Below, piece after piece: positions 33,968-42,473 of a stretch of DNA of 64,000 bases. Source of the stretch: Scandinavium vulneris_A. Its GTDB lineage: Bacteria; Pseudomonadota; Gammaproteobacteria; Enterobacterales; Enterobacteriaceae. The notes under the pieces are model-generated. The model was not told where the DNA came from and made no database searches. It was given only the letters and a program-made list of their open reading frames with translations. Where the stretch lies: contig JBKGRZ010000002.1 of assembly GCA_046518185.1 (NCBI GenBank), positions 310,001 through 374,000 of the forward strand, in the 5' to 3' direction. The stretch's first letter is position 1; every line of letters begins with the position of its first letter. A program made the position numbers and the translations under genes.

Positions 33968-34819
33968 TTAGCCCAGCAGGGACATCACCATACCGGACAT
34001 GCTGTTGGACTGTTTCAGCATGGACATACTGGTTTGCGCCAGCATCTGGTTACGGGTCATGCTGGAGGCTTCAGATGCGAAGTCTGCATCGCGGATGTTG
34101 CCCAATGCCAGGTCGGTGTTGTCTTTCATGTTCGCCAGGTTAGCCGCGGTGTGACCCAGACGGTTGATGTTCGCACCCAGTTTAGAGCGCAGAGTACCCA
34201 CCTGAGAAATCGCGCCTTCGATGTTGGTAATCATCGCCTGAGCGCCGGAAACGGTAGTCAGCGTAGCACCAGAACCCGTCAGCGCACCCATACCGCTTGC
34301 GCCCTGAACCGCAGTCAGTTCAGCGCTGACATCCAGTTTCAGGCTTTCACCTTCAGAAGCACCAATCTGGAAGTTCATCGCGTTGGTGAATTTGCCACCG
34401 CTTGCGAACAGGCTCTCACCTGCATATTTGGTGTTGCCCATGATGTTGGACAGTTCGCTGTTCAGCTCGTCCATTTCAGACTGCAGCGCCGCACGATCTT
34501 CAGGACCGTTGGTGTCGTTCGCTGCCTGGGTTGCGAGGTCTTTCATGCGGTACATGATGTTGCTTACTTCGTCGAAAGCACCTTCTGCGGTCTGCAGCAG
34601 AGCGGTCGCATCAGAGATGTTACGCTGAGCAACGGTCATGCCGTTGGTCTGGCCCTGGAGGCGAGTAGCGATCTGCAGGCCAGCTGCATCATCTGCTGCA
34701 GAGTTAATACGTTTACCGGTACCCAGGCGCTCCATTGCTGTAGACAGCATGCTATTGGATTTATTCAGCGCATTCACGGATGCCATGGAAGATGCATTAG
34801 TAAAAATAGAAAGTGCCAT
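33968..34819 (-). CDS. lafA: Lateral flagellin LafA
   Basis: Filament subunit, 283 residues. Conserved D0/D1 termini: N-terminal about 1-140 (ALNKSNSMLSTAMERLGTGKRINSAADDAAGLQIATRL in pieces) and C-terminal about 195-283, ending SMSGMVMSLLG. The variable part is only about 50 residues (about 142-192), so there is almost no D2/D3 outer domain. Central lysines are K131, K143 and K161; a Ser/Thr/Gly-rich stretch spans about 174-191. Good ribosome site AAGGAGAA. Monocistronic. No canonical sigma-28 promoter was seen upstream. Confidence 0.96.
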   Translation of the reverse strand: MALSIFTNASSMASVNALNKSNSMLSTAMERLGTGKRINSAADDAAGLQIATRLQGQTNGMTVAQRNISDATALLQTAEGAFDEVSNIMYRMKDLATQAANDTNGPEDRAALQSEMDELNSELSNIMGNTKYAGESLFASGGKFTNAMNFQIGASEGESLKLDVSAELTAVQGASGMGALTGSGATLTTVSGAQAMITNIEGAISQVGTLRSKLGANINRLGHTAANLANMKDNTDLALGNIRDADFASEASSMTRNQMLAQTSMSMLKQSNSMSGMVMSLLG

Positions 34820-34965
34820 TGTTGAATTCTCCTTTTGAACCTGTCGGTCAGGCTCTTCTCTCTGGTACTCATGTAAAACGACACAGACCTATGGCGAATT
34901 AAATCGAAAATGAAAAAAAAATTTCTTTTTTCCATAACCAAAGAATGAAAGTGCAATCAGCATAA

Positions 34966-34993
34966 TAAAGAGGCACTCATTATTCGCTGATAA
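34966..34993 (+). promoter_or_regulatory. Possible sigma-28-type promoter
   Basis: TAAA (34966-34969), 16 bases, GCTGATAA (34986-34993); consensus is TAAA-N15-GCCGATAA. It points away from lafA toward the isolated terminator and lafZ. One mismatch and one extra spacer base. Confidence 0.3.
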
Positions 34994-35315
34994 ATAAAAA
35001 GACAATTCAAAGCGACATATCAGCTTTCAAACTTAAGCTATCATTACATTTTCTTACGTTTTTATGAATGTACTGAAAAGAGTCTCATTCGCAAAAAAAC
35101 GGCCAAAAACATCTTATTTACAACACCGTTAGTTATGTTAATAAAAAGATCAACAAACCATTTTATTTAACTTTTAATCATACCTGTTATAAAACACCCG
35201 GATTATTCGCTTAATAATTTATTGCACATCACAGTTTTATAGCGTAAAAATGTGCCACGGAAGAGAAACTTCCTAAATACACCTAAGAAAAGGATGACAT
35301 TGCCGGGTGACAGCG

Positions 35316-35338
35316 CCCCTTTTTAGGAGGGGTTTTTT
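35316..35338 (+). terminator. Intrinsic terminator with no gene directly upstream
   Basis: 5-bp GC-rich stem (35316-35320 with 35328-35332), 7-base loop and six T residues (35333-35338). The T-run fixes its direction as plus. No plus-strand protein gene precedes it in this gap. Confidence 0.65.
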
Positions 35339-35512
35339 AGCATTTACCCGCAAGCATGACCTTTTCTTTGCACCATCTCCGCAGGCAAGCGGCAATTCTC
35401 TATGAATTTTAAACGGAATTAATGATTAATTTACATTAAGCATTTTGCCTGAATATTGCGCAATGCTTGGCGAATTAAATTCTTCAGGAGTGGGTAGCCA
35501 CCATCACTTGCC

Positions 35513-36451
35513 ATGAATAAAATGTATTATGCGGTAAATAACTGGTTAATCGATTTGCCCTCAGGCTCGATTATCAGTCTTGTTTCCGGCGAAAAAAAAC
35601 GCCTCGGTGAGTACCAATTAAAGCTTTTAGACGTCCTGGTGAAAAATGCGGGGAAAATACTAACCCGCGAAGAACTGACCACCCTGGTTTGGGAACGTCG
35701 GGTTATCGGGAATAATAGTCTTCCTAACGCTATCCACGCATTACGTAGTGCGCTGGAAGATGACGGAAAAGCGCAAAAAATTATAAAGACCATACCCAAA
35801 AAAGGGTATTTATTGGAACAAGCCTGGTGCCGTTCTGTTGAGCATGAAAGTGAAGATATCGAACAACCCGCCCCTCTTTCCGAACCCGTCATTGACGACG
35901 AGGTTGTTGAAGAGCCACACAATTTTCCTGCACTCCCGCAGACGCCGGTGCAACAGGAAGCGGAAGTCATTCTTTCACATGAGCCATTGGCTCAGATCAG
36001 AGAACGCTCGCGCAACTATCAACCGTTGTTCGCCCTTCTGGCCCTGATTTTTGTGGTGCTCGCCAGCGGCGTAGCAGGATGGCATTACGCCACGTCCCAT
36101 GACTCCCGGCTGATTGCTATGGAGCAGGAGGCCGGTGTCTACAGCAATATACAGATTTACGCGATATCCGAAGCGAACCAACTGGAGATGAATAAAGAGG
36201 ACTTTTACAGCAAGATCAAAGACACCCTTTATATTGTCAATCAGCAGATCAAATCCCAGTCACTCACCATGACGGTCTATTACCAGAGTGTCGACCAGAC
36301 GCTCAATTACACCTTTGCGTTAAAGAGCCGCTGTGGCAGCAAGCAGCTGGTGATGGCCATCTACCACTGGCGCATCGATCCTGCGCTTCTGAATAATCTT
36401 ATACTGCGAGAAACGAGGAGGAAAATCAGTGAGATGGAAACCTGCGCTTAA
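35513..36451 (+). CDS. lafZ: ToxR/CadC-like membrane-bound transcriptional regulator (LafZ)
   Basis: 312 residues. N-terminal winged-helix DNA-binding domain of the OmpR/ToxR type (about 1-105; RLGEYQLKLLDVLVKNAGKILTREELTTLVW, NSLPNAIHALRSAL, TIPKKGYLL in pieces), an acidic/proline linker, one membrane helix (about 172-192; LFALLALIFVVLASGVAGW) and a periplasmic domain of about 115 residues. Such proteins activate transcription from the membrane in response to periplasmic signals. The position matches lafZ of the Flag-2 locus. The ATG has only a weak ribosome site. Overlaps the next gene by 23 bases. Confidence 0.82.
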   Translation: MNKMYYAVNNWLIDLPSGSIISLVSGEKKRLGEYQLKLLDVLVKNAGKILTREELTTLVWERRVIGNNSLPNAIHALRSALEDDGKAQKIIKTIPKKGYLLEQAWCRSVEHESEDIEQPAPLSEPVIDDEVVEEPHNFPALPQTPVQQEAEVILSHEPLAQIRERSRNYQPLFALLALIFVVLASGVAGWHYATSHDSRLIAMEQEAGVYSNIQIYAISEANQLEMNKEDFYSKIKDTLYIVNQQIKSQSLTMTVYYQSVDQTLNYTFALKSRCGSKQLVMAIYHWRIDPALLNNLILRETRRKISEMETCA

Positions 36452-36899
36452 CTGGAAATGGTTGCTGTCATACTTTCTGATTGCCGCTGGCGTGTTTGCT
36501 GGCGTTCGCGCCTGGCAGAAGCCAATTTCGCTCTCCCCCCAGGCAGACGTGGACGTGTATTTACAGCTCGGCTTTTACGATCTGATGTCGCGGCGTAAAG
36601 AGATTTACGACTCACATATGCAGACCGTCAATGATGCCATTTTGCCGATCATCACCAGCCCTAACGACAACCGCTTTGTGCTGAAAGGGAAGTTTTCGGA
36701 GATCAATGAGCAAAACGGTAAGCGATTCTTTTCCTATACGCCCATCTATTACAGTACGGTGCAGAAAGGGCTGATGATTGATGGTCTGGTCGACACGCTG
36801 ATGCATGTCGATTTCTGGATGCAGCCCGTCTATATAGATAATCAGTCGGTAGTTGTCGGGCAAACTGGCGCCATCTTTTTATACCCGCTGCATAAATAA
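36429..36899 (+). CDS. Small membrane-anchored partner of the ToxR-like regulator (ToxS-like by position)
   Basis: 156 residues from a GTG at 36429 with GGAGG 8 bases upstream. One N-terminal membrane helix (about 9-27; LLSYFLIAAGVFAGVRAW) and a periplasmic remainder. No family recognised by sequence. Layout and overlap with the preceding ToxR-like gene copy the toxR-toxS arrangement, in which the small protein stabilises or senses with the regulator. That role is inference from context. Confidence 0.65.
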   Translation: MRWKPALNWKWLLSYFLIAAGVFAGVRAWQKPISLSPQADVDVYLQLGFYDLMSRRKEIYDSHMQTVNDAILPIITSPNDNRFVLKGKFSEINEQNGKRFFSYTPIYYSTVQKGLMIDGLVDTLMHVDFWMQPVYIDNQSVVVGQTGAIFLYPLHK

Positions 36900-36907
36900 C
36901 CCTCTCA

Positions 36908-36945
36908 CTCCCCGCGGCCCTGTAAGAAACGATGGGTGCGGGGAG
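36908..36945. terminator. Hairpin between convergent lafZ-partner gene and lafW
   Basis: 8-bp GC-rich stem (36908-36915 with 36938-36945) with a 22-base loop between two converging genes. No clear T-run. Confidence 0.35.
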
Positions 36946-36953
36946 ACCCGGCA

Positions 36954-37964
36954 TTACCCTAAAATATTATTCACCGTCATCAGAGACACATTTCCCTGAG
37001 CAGACAGAGCCTGCGACAGCAAACCATACTGCTTCCCGCTTTTGGCTAACGCCTCGCCCAGCGCACGCGCCGTCTCCAGCGCTTCATGAGGGGCATAGAC
37101 CGTTGCCATATCCTGAATGCGGGCAGAAACCCTGTCCTGATGCTGATGCAATTTGCTTCGTTCACGCGTGATCTGCTCCAGCGCTTGCTGCAATTTACCG
37201 CTTGCCCCGCGCTCCCACTGGCTACCTATCTGACCTATCTCATCCTCGCGGCTCACCTCAGCGCGCGGGGCCAGGAGCGTAAAGGCATCCGCCGGGAACT
37301 GTTGCCCTTCACCACGCACGCTTAAGTGCTGGCTCACTCGCGGCCAGCGGGCTTCATCGACCTGGAAGATCACTTTCCCTTCGTTGCTTAAGGTGGCGTG
37401 GATCCCCAAACGTCCCAACCCGACATTCAACTGAACCAGCGCCTGACGCGGCGTTGCCTGTGCCGATATTGCCACCGCGCTAAGCTCGCGCTTATTACCG
37501 CCCAGCGCGAAGACCAGCGTCTCGCCCGGCAGCTGTTCAAGCAGCTTATCCATTCCAGGCAGCGTAAAGTTGACCTTGCTGTTTTGCTGCAGCGTCACAT
37601 TGAAGTTGCGGTCCACCGTCCCGCCGGAAAGCGCGCTCCGCTGTTGCAGTAACGTATTCACCGCGGCGGATTGCTCTCCGGCATTGCCGCGCGTCGCGTG
37701 CTGGCGCAGCAACAGCAGCTGAGTTTCCGTTTCCGACAGATAATTCTCTGCCTTTTGCACCGCTGTAAGCTGCTGATTAAGCTGAAGGTTGTAGCGCAGA
37801 GGGCGACGCGAAAGCAGTGCAGATTCCGGGAATTGCGGTGTAGTACGGCTGACAGGGCTCCGCTGCTCGGTACGCGCAACCGTCGCCGCCGCCCCCGGCG
37901 TGGTTCTCACCAACGCCGGGGAGGTAGAAAGCGTGTTTGTTTTTAAACCGACTTGCATAACCAT
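36954..37964 (-). CDS. lafW: Putative lateral hook-associated protein LafW
   Basis: 336 residues, last gene of the flgB operon; its start overlaps the flgL stop (TAATG). An ATG two codons in is possible. The N-terminus is disordered-looking, the middle has beta-rich segments (VDRNFNVTLQQNSKVNFTLPGM), and the C-terminus is helical and ends QALSAQGNVSLMTVNNILG, resembling the terminal helix of axial flagellar proteins. Gene order matches lafW of Flag-2, described as a putative hook-associated protein. Precise role unknown. Confidence 0.65.
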   Translation of the reverse strand: MVMQVGLKTNTLSTSPALVRTTPGAAATVARTEQRSPVSRTTPQFPESALLSRRPLRYNLQLNQQLTAVQKAENYLSETETQLLLLRQHATRGNAGEQSAAVNTLLQQRSALSGGTVDRNFNVTLQQNSKVNFTLPGMDKLLEQLPGETLVFALGGNKRELSAVAISAQATPRQALVQLNVGLGRLGIHATLSNEGKVIFQVDEARWPRVSQHLSVRGEGQQFPADAFTLLAPRAEVSREDEIGQIGSQWERGASGKLQQALEQITRERSKLHQHQDRVSARIQDMATVYAPHEALETARALGEALAKSGKQYGLLSQALSAQGNVSLMTVNNILG

Positions 37965-38884
37965 TACAACATGCTGAAGAGCGAAAGCTGGCTAATCATG
38001 CTGTACGCCTTGTTGGTGATTTGCACGGAGTTGGTATACAGCTGAAGGTTGATACTGGTTGTTGCCCAGTCCGTGTCTGACAGATCGCGCACCACCTGGT
38101 CGTTGGCCATGCTGACATCCGTATGGGCATCACCCAGCATAGTCAGTCGGTTCTGACGGCCCCCCAGATCGGTAAACAGCGCCGCCACTTTGTCACGGGA
38201 TTGCCCGGAAAGCGCCAGCATCTCGTTGAGAGAGTCCTGATAATCGGGCATCGAGAGTGACGGATCCTGCATTTTATCGCTCAGGGCCTTGAGCTTGTTC
38301 AGCATCTCCAGATCGTCGCCGCTACCGGAAAATGCTGCGACAACGTTGGTGTTCTCCGTGATGTTAATCCCGTTCGCTACCGTGGTTTCACGCGTACCGT
38401 TGTTGCCCTGGTAGACATATTTCCCCTGCGCTTCATCCCAGATGACAGGCTTGGTATCGGTTTTGGTGCCAGAGAAGAGATACCCCCCGCTTTCGTTCTG
38501 CGCGTTAATGGAGGCCACCAGCGAATCGAGCATAGAGGACAGTTCTGCTCCATAGCCCGACATATCTTCCCCGCTGTGGACGCCGCCGTTGGCCGCAGAC
38601 AACAGCTTATCGTTCAGCGCTAACAGCTGATTACTCATCGCTGTAATGTGTGCTTCCTGGCTGGAGAGTGCCCCACTCAGCCCGGTAATGTTGTTCTGGT
38701 ACTGTTTGATGGCTGATTGCTCGCGGTTAAGCTGGACCAGGCGTGTGGCAGCAACCGGGTCATCAGACGGAACATTAATCCGCTTTTGCGTGGCCATCTG
38801 TTCCATCAGTTTGCTGATACGTGTGCCGTTGGCGCCAAGCTGCGCCATCATGGCATCGGAATTATAAAGACTACTGATTCGCAT
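37964..38884 (-). CDS. flgL: Lateral hook-filament junction protein FlgL (LfgL)
   Basis: Hook-associated protein 3 that joins hook to filament. 306 residues with flagellin-like ends: MRISSLYNSDAMMAQLGANG near the N-terminus, QKRINVPSDDPVAATRLVQL (the typical SDDP motif near residue 41), and a C-terminal helix ending INLQLYTNSVQITNKAYSMISQLSLFSML in pieces. Downstream of flgK by 20 bases. Confidence 0.94.
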   Translation of the reverse strand: MRISSLYNSDAMMAQLGANGTRISKLMEQMATQKRINVPSDDPVAATRLVQLNREQSAIKQYQNNITGLSGALSSQEAHITAMSNQLLALNDKLLSAANGGVHSGEDMSGYGAELSSMLDSLVASINAQNESGGYLFSGTKTDTKPVIWDEAQGKYVYQGNNGTRETTVANGINITENTNVVAAFSGSGDDLEMLNKLKALSDKMQDPSLSMPDYQDSLNEMLALSGQSRDKVAALFTDLGGRQNRLTMLGDAHTDVSMANDQVVRDLSDTDWATTSINLQLYTNSVQITNKAYSMISQLSLFSML

Positions 38885-38904
38885 AATTGATTCCTTAACG
38901 CCGG

Positions 38905-40275
38905 TTAGAACAGGCCTAACAGGTCACTGAAAATCTGATTACCGGTGGCAATCACTTTGACGTTGGATTGATACGCCTGCATATAGACCTGAAGATTAAT
39001 CGCCTCTTCGTCCTGGTTCACCGCGCTGAGGTTGTTACGCTGCAGCTGCGCCTGATCGTACACACTCTGGGCGGCCTCCAGTTCACTCTGGGATTTCTTG
39101 CTGGCAATACCGATGTTAGAGATGATGGCGGCAGCGCCTTCATTCAGACTCATATTGCCCATCCCGCCGATATCGACCTTTTTGTTTTTCAGTTCGATAA
39201 GCGCCTGCAGGTTGCCCCCGTTACCCTGTTCGCCTGTGGTGTCAGACAGCGCCAGTTCGTCCGGCTTGAGGTCGTTAACCTGCAAAATGCCCGCCGGGTT
39301 GTTCAGATCGAAGGTAAAGAGCGGTTTTCCCGGATTACCCTTCTTATCAAACCCCTGAGCCAGCTGATCGTTAAACAGCGTCGCGACTGCTTCAGCCATC
39401 CCCTGCACGGAGGCCTGCATCCGCGCCAGTTCACCGGTTTCATAGTCATACAGTGCGCCAAGCTGCCCCCCCGTTGACGGGTTTAAGGAGAAGGTGGTGT
39501 TGGAAAAATTGAGACTTAGTACCGGGTTGCCGCTGCCGTCCTTGCTGCTGCTCAGCTCTCCGGCCACCTTACCGCTGACCAAAGGCTGGCCATTTTTCAG
39601 CGAGATGGAGTAGCTGCCGTTGCTGTCCTCCGTGACCTTCACATCGCTATAGGTGCTCAGCTGTTTCACCAGCTCATCGCGCTGATCGCGCAGCACGTTA
39701 CTGTTGCCGCCCGTGGAGTCGACTTCCATGATTTTTTTATTGTAATCAGCGATACCCGCCGTCAGGCTGTTGATCTGCCCGACCATCGTGTCGCGCTGGC
39801 CGGAGACCGAATTTTTCTGACTGTTGATAAAGTCATTCATATTGTTGAAGCGCGTCGCCAGAGAATCGGCCTGATTCAGCAGCTGTTGGCGGTTCGCTTC
39901 ATTTTCCGGCTCTTTTGTCAGCGCACTCAGGGCCGAAAAGAAATCATCCAGACCGGTTCCCAGGCTGGTGGAGTCCGTCCCGATCACTTTTTCGAGCGAG
40001 CTAAGGTACTGGTTGTTAATCCCGTAATAGTTGGCTTTGCTGTTGCTCTGCCACACCTGGCTGGTCAAATACTGATCGGAGATACGACGGATACTGTCAA
40101 CCTGAACGCCAGCCCCAGCCGACAGCCCCCCCTGGCCCATCGTCGCCACGGAACTCTGAATAATGCCCTGACGGCTGTAGCCCGGCGTCAGGACGTTGGA
40201 GATGTTCATGGAGGTCACGCTCATCCCAAACTGCGCCGCCTGCAAGCCACTCCAGGCAATGTTGATCATGTTCAT
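38905..40275 (-). CDS. flgK: Lateral hook-associated protein FlgK (LfgK)
   Basis: Hook-associated protein 1. 456 residues (E. coli FlgK about 547, so the middle is shorter). N-terminal axial motif AWSGLQAAQFGMSVTSMNISNVLTPGYSRQ, conserved LDDFFSALSALTKEPENEANRQQLLNQADSLATRFN region near 105-140, and C-terminal EEAINLQVYMQAYQSNVKVIAT. An ATG two codons downstream is also possible. Four bases after flgJ stop spacing shows tight packing. Confidence 0.95.
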   Translation of the reverse strand: MNMINIAWSGLQAAQFGMSVTSMNISNVLTPGYSRQGIIQSSVATMGQGGLSAGAGVQVDSIRRISDQYLTSQVWQSNSKANYYGINNQYLSSLEKVIGTDSTSLGTGLDDFFSALSALTKEPENEANRQQLLNQADSLATRFNNMNDFINSQKNSVSGQRDTMVGQINSLTAGIADYNKKIMEVDSTGGNSNVLRDQRDELVKQLSTYSDVKVTEDSNGSYSISLKNGQPLVSGKVAGELSSSKDGSGNPVLSLNFSNTTFSLNPSTGGQLGALYDYETGELARMQASVQGMAEAVATLFNDQLAQGFDKKGNPGKPLFTFDLNNPAGILQVNDLKPDELALSDTTGEQGNGGNLQALIELKNKKVDIGGMGNMSLNEGAAAIISNIGIASKKSQSELEAAQSVYDQAQLQRNNLSAVNQDEEAINLQVYMQAYQSNVKVIATGNQIFSDLLGLF

Positions 40276-40278
40276 CGG

Positions 40279-40671
40279 TTACTCCTGCCCACGACGCATC
40301 ACGGGTACGACGGGGGGCGTTAATTGCTGAGGATGTTCATGTAAAGCGGCCATACTCTGCGTATTCTTAAGCGCCGCGTGCTCCTGCGGCCCAAGCTGGC
40401 TGATAATCATCTGGGCTATTCCGCTGCTGCGCTGCGACGCAAGCTGGGATGCCAGCTTGTCATCATAGAAATCACGCATCATGCGCTGCTGTTTGCTGTC
40501 AAACGGGTTATCGTCCACCAGCGCCTGCGAGGCTTTACGCATCTGCTGCATCAGAGAGCGCAAAAACATCGCTTCGAATTGCTCGGCCGCCTGCTCCAGA
40601 TTTTGTGGTTTAACCTGCCCGACCATATCGCCGGGCAGAATGCTGGTTTGGGGTTGAATCGCCTGTACCAT
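40279..40671 (-). CDS. flgJ: Single-domain rod-assembly protein FlgJ (LfgJ)
   Basis: 130 residues containing only the N-terminal rod-scaffold domain (AAEQFEAMFLRSLMQQMRKASQAL and FYDDKLASQLASQRSSGIAQMI). The C-terminal glucosaminidase domain found in the ~313-residue enteric FlgJ is missing, and the frame ends naturally, so this is a short form rather than a truncation. Another enzyme must clear peptidoglycan for the rod; the NlpC/P60 protein at 26943-27707 is a candidate. Confidence 0.92.
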   Translation of the reverse strand: MVQAIQPQTSILPGDMVGQVKPQNLEQAAEQFEAMFLRSLMQQMRKASQALVDDNPFDSKQQRMMRDFYDDKLASQLASQRSSGIAQMIISQLGPQEHAALKNTQSMAALHEHPQQLTPPVVPVMRRGQE

Positions 40672-40680
40672 TACGTCTCC

Positions 40681-41772
40681 TTAAATCACCACCAGCTCGG
40701 CATCCAGCGCGCCTGCTTCATGCAGCGCCTGCAAAATCGCCATGGTGTCGTCCGGCGATGCCCCTAAACTATTCAGCGTATTCACGATGCTACGCAGGCT
40801 GGTTCCGGCGGCAATGGTCACCATCTGTCCACGCCCACGATCGACGCTCACATCGCTTTCTGGCGTGACGACGGTTCGCCCTTGGCTAAAGGCCCCCGGC
40901 TGGCTGACATTGGACGATTCGCGAATGGTTACGGTCAAATTACCGTGAGAAACCGCCGCCGCGCGAACCACCACCCCATCGCCAATGACGACCGTGCCGG
41001 TACGCGCGTTAAACACCACCCGTGGCGGCTGTTTAGCGGCATTGATTTGCACATCTTCCAGCATCGACATAAAGGCCACGCGCTCACCGGCTGAGAGCGG
41101 GGCATTAACGATAACGTTGGTTGCACTCTGCGCCGTCGCGGTGCCTGAGCCGAACGCATTGTTAAGCGCCACCGCCACGCCATTAGCGGTTTTAAAGCTC
41201 GGGCGTTTCAGGTTTAAAATCACCTGATTGTTCTGCTGGAAATCCGATGGAATTTCACGTTCCACCGAACCGCCGTTGGGGACACGCCCCACGGTGGGGG
41301 TGTTGATGGTGACGCTGGAGCCACTGTTGCCTTCCGCCTTCACGCCGCCGACCACCACGTTCCCCTGCGCCAGGGCGTAGACCTCACCATCTGCCCCGCG
41401 CAGTTGGGTGAGCAGCAATGTGCCGCCGCGCAGGCTTTTGGCATCGCCGATGGACGATACCGTCACATCAATAGACTGGCCCCGGGCATAACCCGGCGGC
41501 AGGGTGGCGCTGATCGCTACGGCAGCGACGTTTTTCACTTTCGGATCGATTTTGGTCGGCAGTTGTACGCCGAACTGGCGCAGCATGTTGGTCACCGACT
41601 GGCTGGTGAATTTCACCTGGTTTTTATCACCCGTGCCGTCCAGACCGACCACCAGGCTATAGCCCACCAGCTGATTACCCCGAACCCCCTGGATATCGAC
41701 CACATTCCCCAGACGTTCCGCTGTGGCAGCGGTCGTCCACAGCAGCATCAGAAATAGCATCGCTTTACGCAT
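40681..41772 (-). CDS. flgI: Lateral flagellar P-ring protein FlgI (LfgI)
   Basis: Periplasmic P-ring subunit around the rod. The ATG at 41772, with GGAG 6 bases upstream, gives 363 residues; an ATG at 41784 overlapping the flgH stop lacks a ribosome site. Signal peptide ends TAATA before ERLGNVVDIQGVRGNQLVGYSLVVGLDGTGD, the family opening. C-terminal LNSLGASPDDTMAILQALHEAGALDAELVVI, cut here into conserved pieces, is typical. Confidence 0.95.
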   Translation of the reverse strand: MRKAMLFLMLLWTTAATAERLGNVVDIQGVRGNQLVGYSLVVGLDGTGDKNQVKFTSQSVTNMLRQFGVQLPTKIDPKVKNVAAVAISATLPPGYARGQSIDVTVSSIGDAKSLRGGTLLLTQLRGADGEVYALAQGNVVVGGVKAEGNSGSSVTINTPTVGRVPNGGSVEREIPSDFQQNNQVILNLKRPSFKTANGVAVALNNAFGSGTATAQSATNVIVNAPLSAGERVAFMSMLEDVQINAAKQPPRVVFNARTGTVVIGDGVVVRAAAVSHGNLTVTIRESSNVSQPGAFSQGRTVVTPESDVSVDRGRGQMVTIAAGTSLRSIVNTLNSLGASPDDTMAILQALHEAGALDAELVVI

Positions 41773-41783
41773 GGCAGACTCCA

Positions 41784-42449
41784 TTAAATTGGGAACAGCG
41801 GATGGTTGAAGAAGCGGGTCAACCAGCCTGCGGCATTCGCATCGCTCAGCGCACCGCGTCCCGCGTAGGAGATACGCGCGTTGGCAATGCGCTGGGAAGA
41901 GATGGAGTTGTCGCGTTCGATATCATCGGCGCGCACCAGGCCCGTAACGCGCATATATTCATCGCCCTGGTTCAGGGTGAGCCACTTCTCACCACGGATA
42001 GCCAACACGCCGTTAGGCAGCACTTTGTAGACCGCAACGGTGATAGCACCGCGCAGACTGTTTTGCTGCTGCGAGGTCGCATTGCCATTGAAGTTACGGC
42101 TGCCATCCACCGAGCCGGAAAGTTTATCGACCGAGTGACCAAAGGCCTCCGGTACGCCGATGGAGACATCATTTTTCTTGCCGAAATTGGTCCGTGCCTG
42201 TTTGCTGGCCTGGGTAGATTCATCCAGTTTTACGGTCAGAATATCGCCCACGCGGTAGGCGCGGCGATCCTGGATCAGGGACCAATTGTAATTGGCGTTG
42301 TACAGACCACCGCCCTGAACCTGCACAGGCGGCATGGCAAAATCTTCCGGCGGCGCATAGGCCGCGTCGTCTTTCTGTACCAGCAGAGCCGGGCTTTCAC
42401 ACCCGGCCAGTAGCAGCACAAAAAAGCCGATAACTAACTGCTTTTTCAT
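41784..42449 (-). CDS. flgH: Lateral flagellar L-ring lipoprotein FlgH (LfgH)
   Basis: Outer-membrane L-ring subunit. 221 residues with a lipobox LLAGC near residue 18. Conserved segments include SLIQDRRAYRVGDILTVKL and LAIRGEKWLTLNQGDEYMRVTGLVRADDI in pieces, and the C-terminal ARISYAGRGALSDANAAGWLTRFF. Lies between flgI and flgG in the usual order. Confidence 0.96.
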   Translation of the reverse strand: MKKQLVIGFFVLLLAGCESPALLVQKDDAAYAPPEDFAMPPVQVQGGGLYNANYNWSLIQDRRAYRVGDILTVKLDESTQASKQARTNFGKKNDVSIGVPEAFGHSVDKLSGSVDGSRNFNGNATSQQQNSLRGAITVAVYKVLPNGVLAIRGEKWLTLNQGDEYMRVTGLVRADDIERDNSISSQRIANARISYAGRGALSDANAAGWLTRFFNHPLFPI

Positions 42450-42473
42450 TTTTTATTCACTTCGCTTCACGCG

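Larger units (their letters stand above)
34820..35512. other. 693-bp AT-rich non-coding region between divergent lafA and lafZ
   Basis: Strongly AT-rich. Holds the lafA leader, a sigma-28-like element on the plus strand at 34966-34993, and an isolated plus-strand intrinsic terminator at 35316-35338. No reading frame of note. It could contain a small RNA as well as both divergent promoters. Confidence 0.6.
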
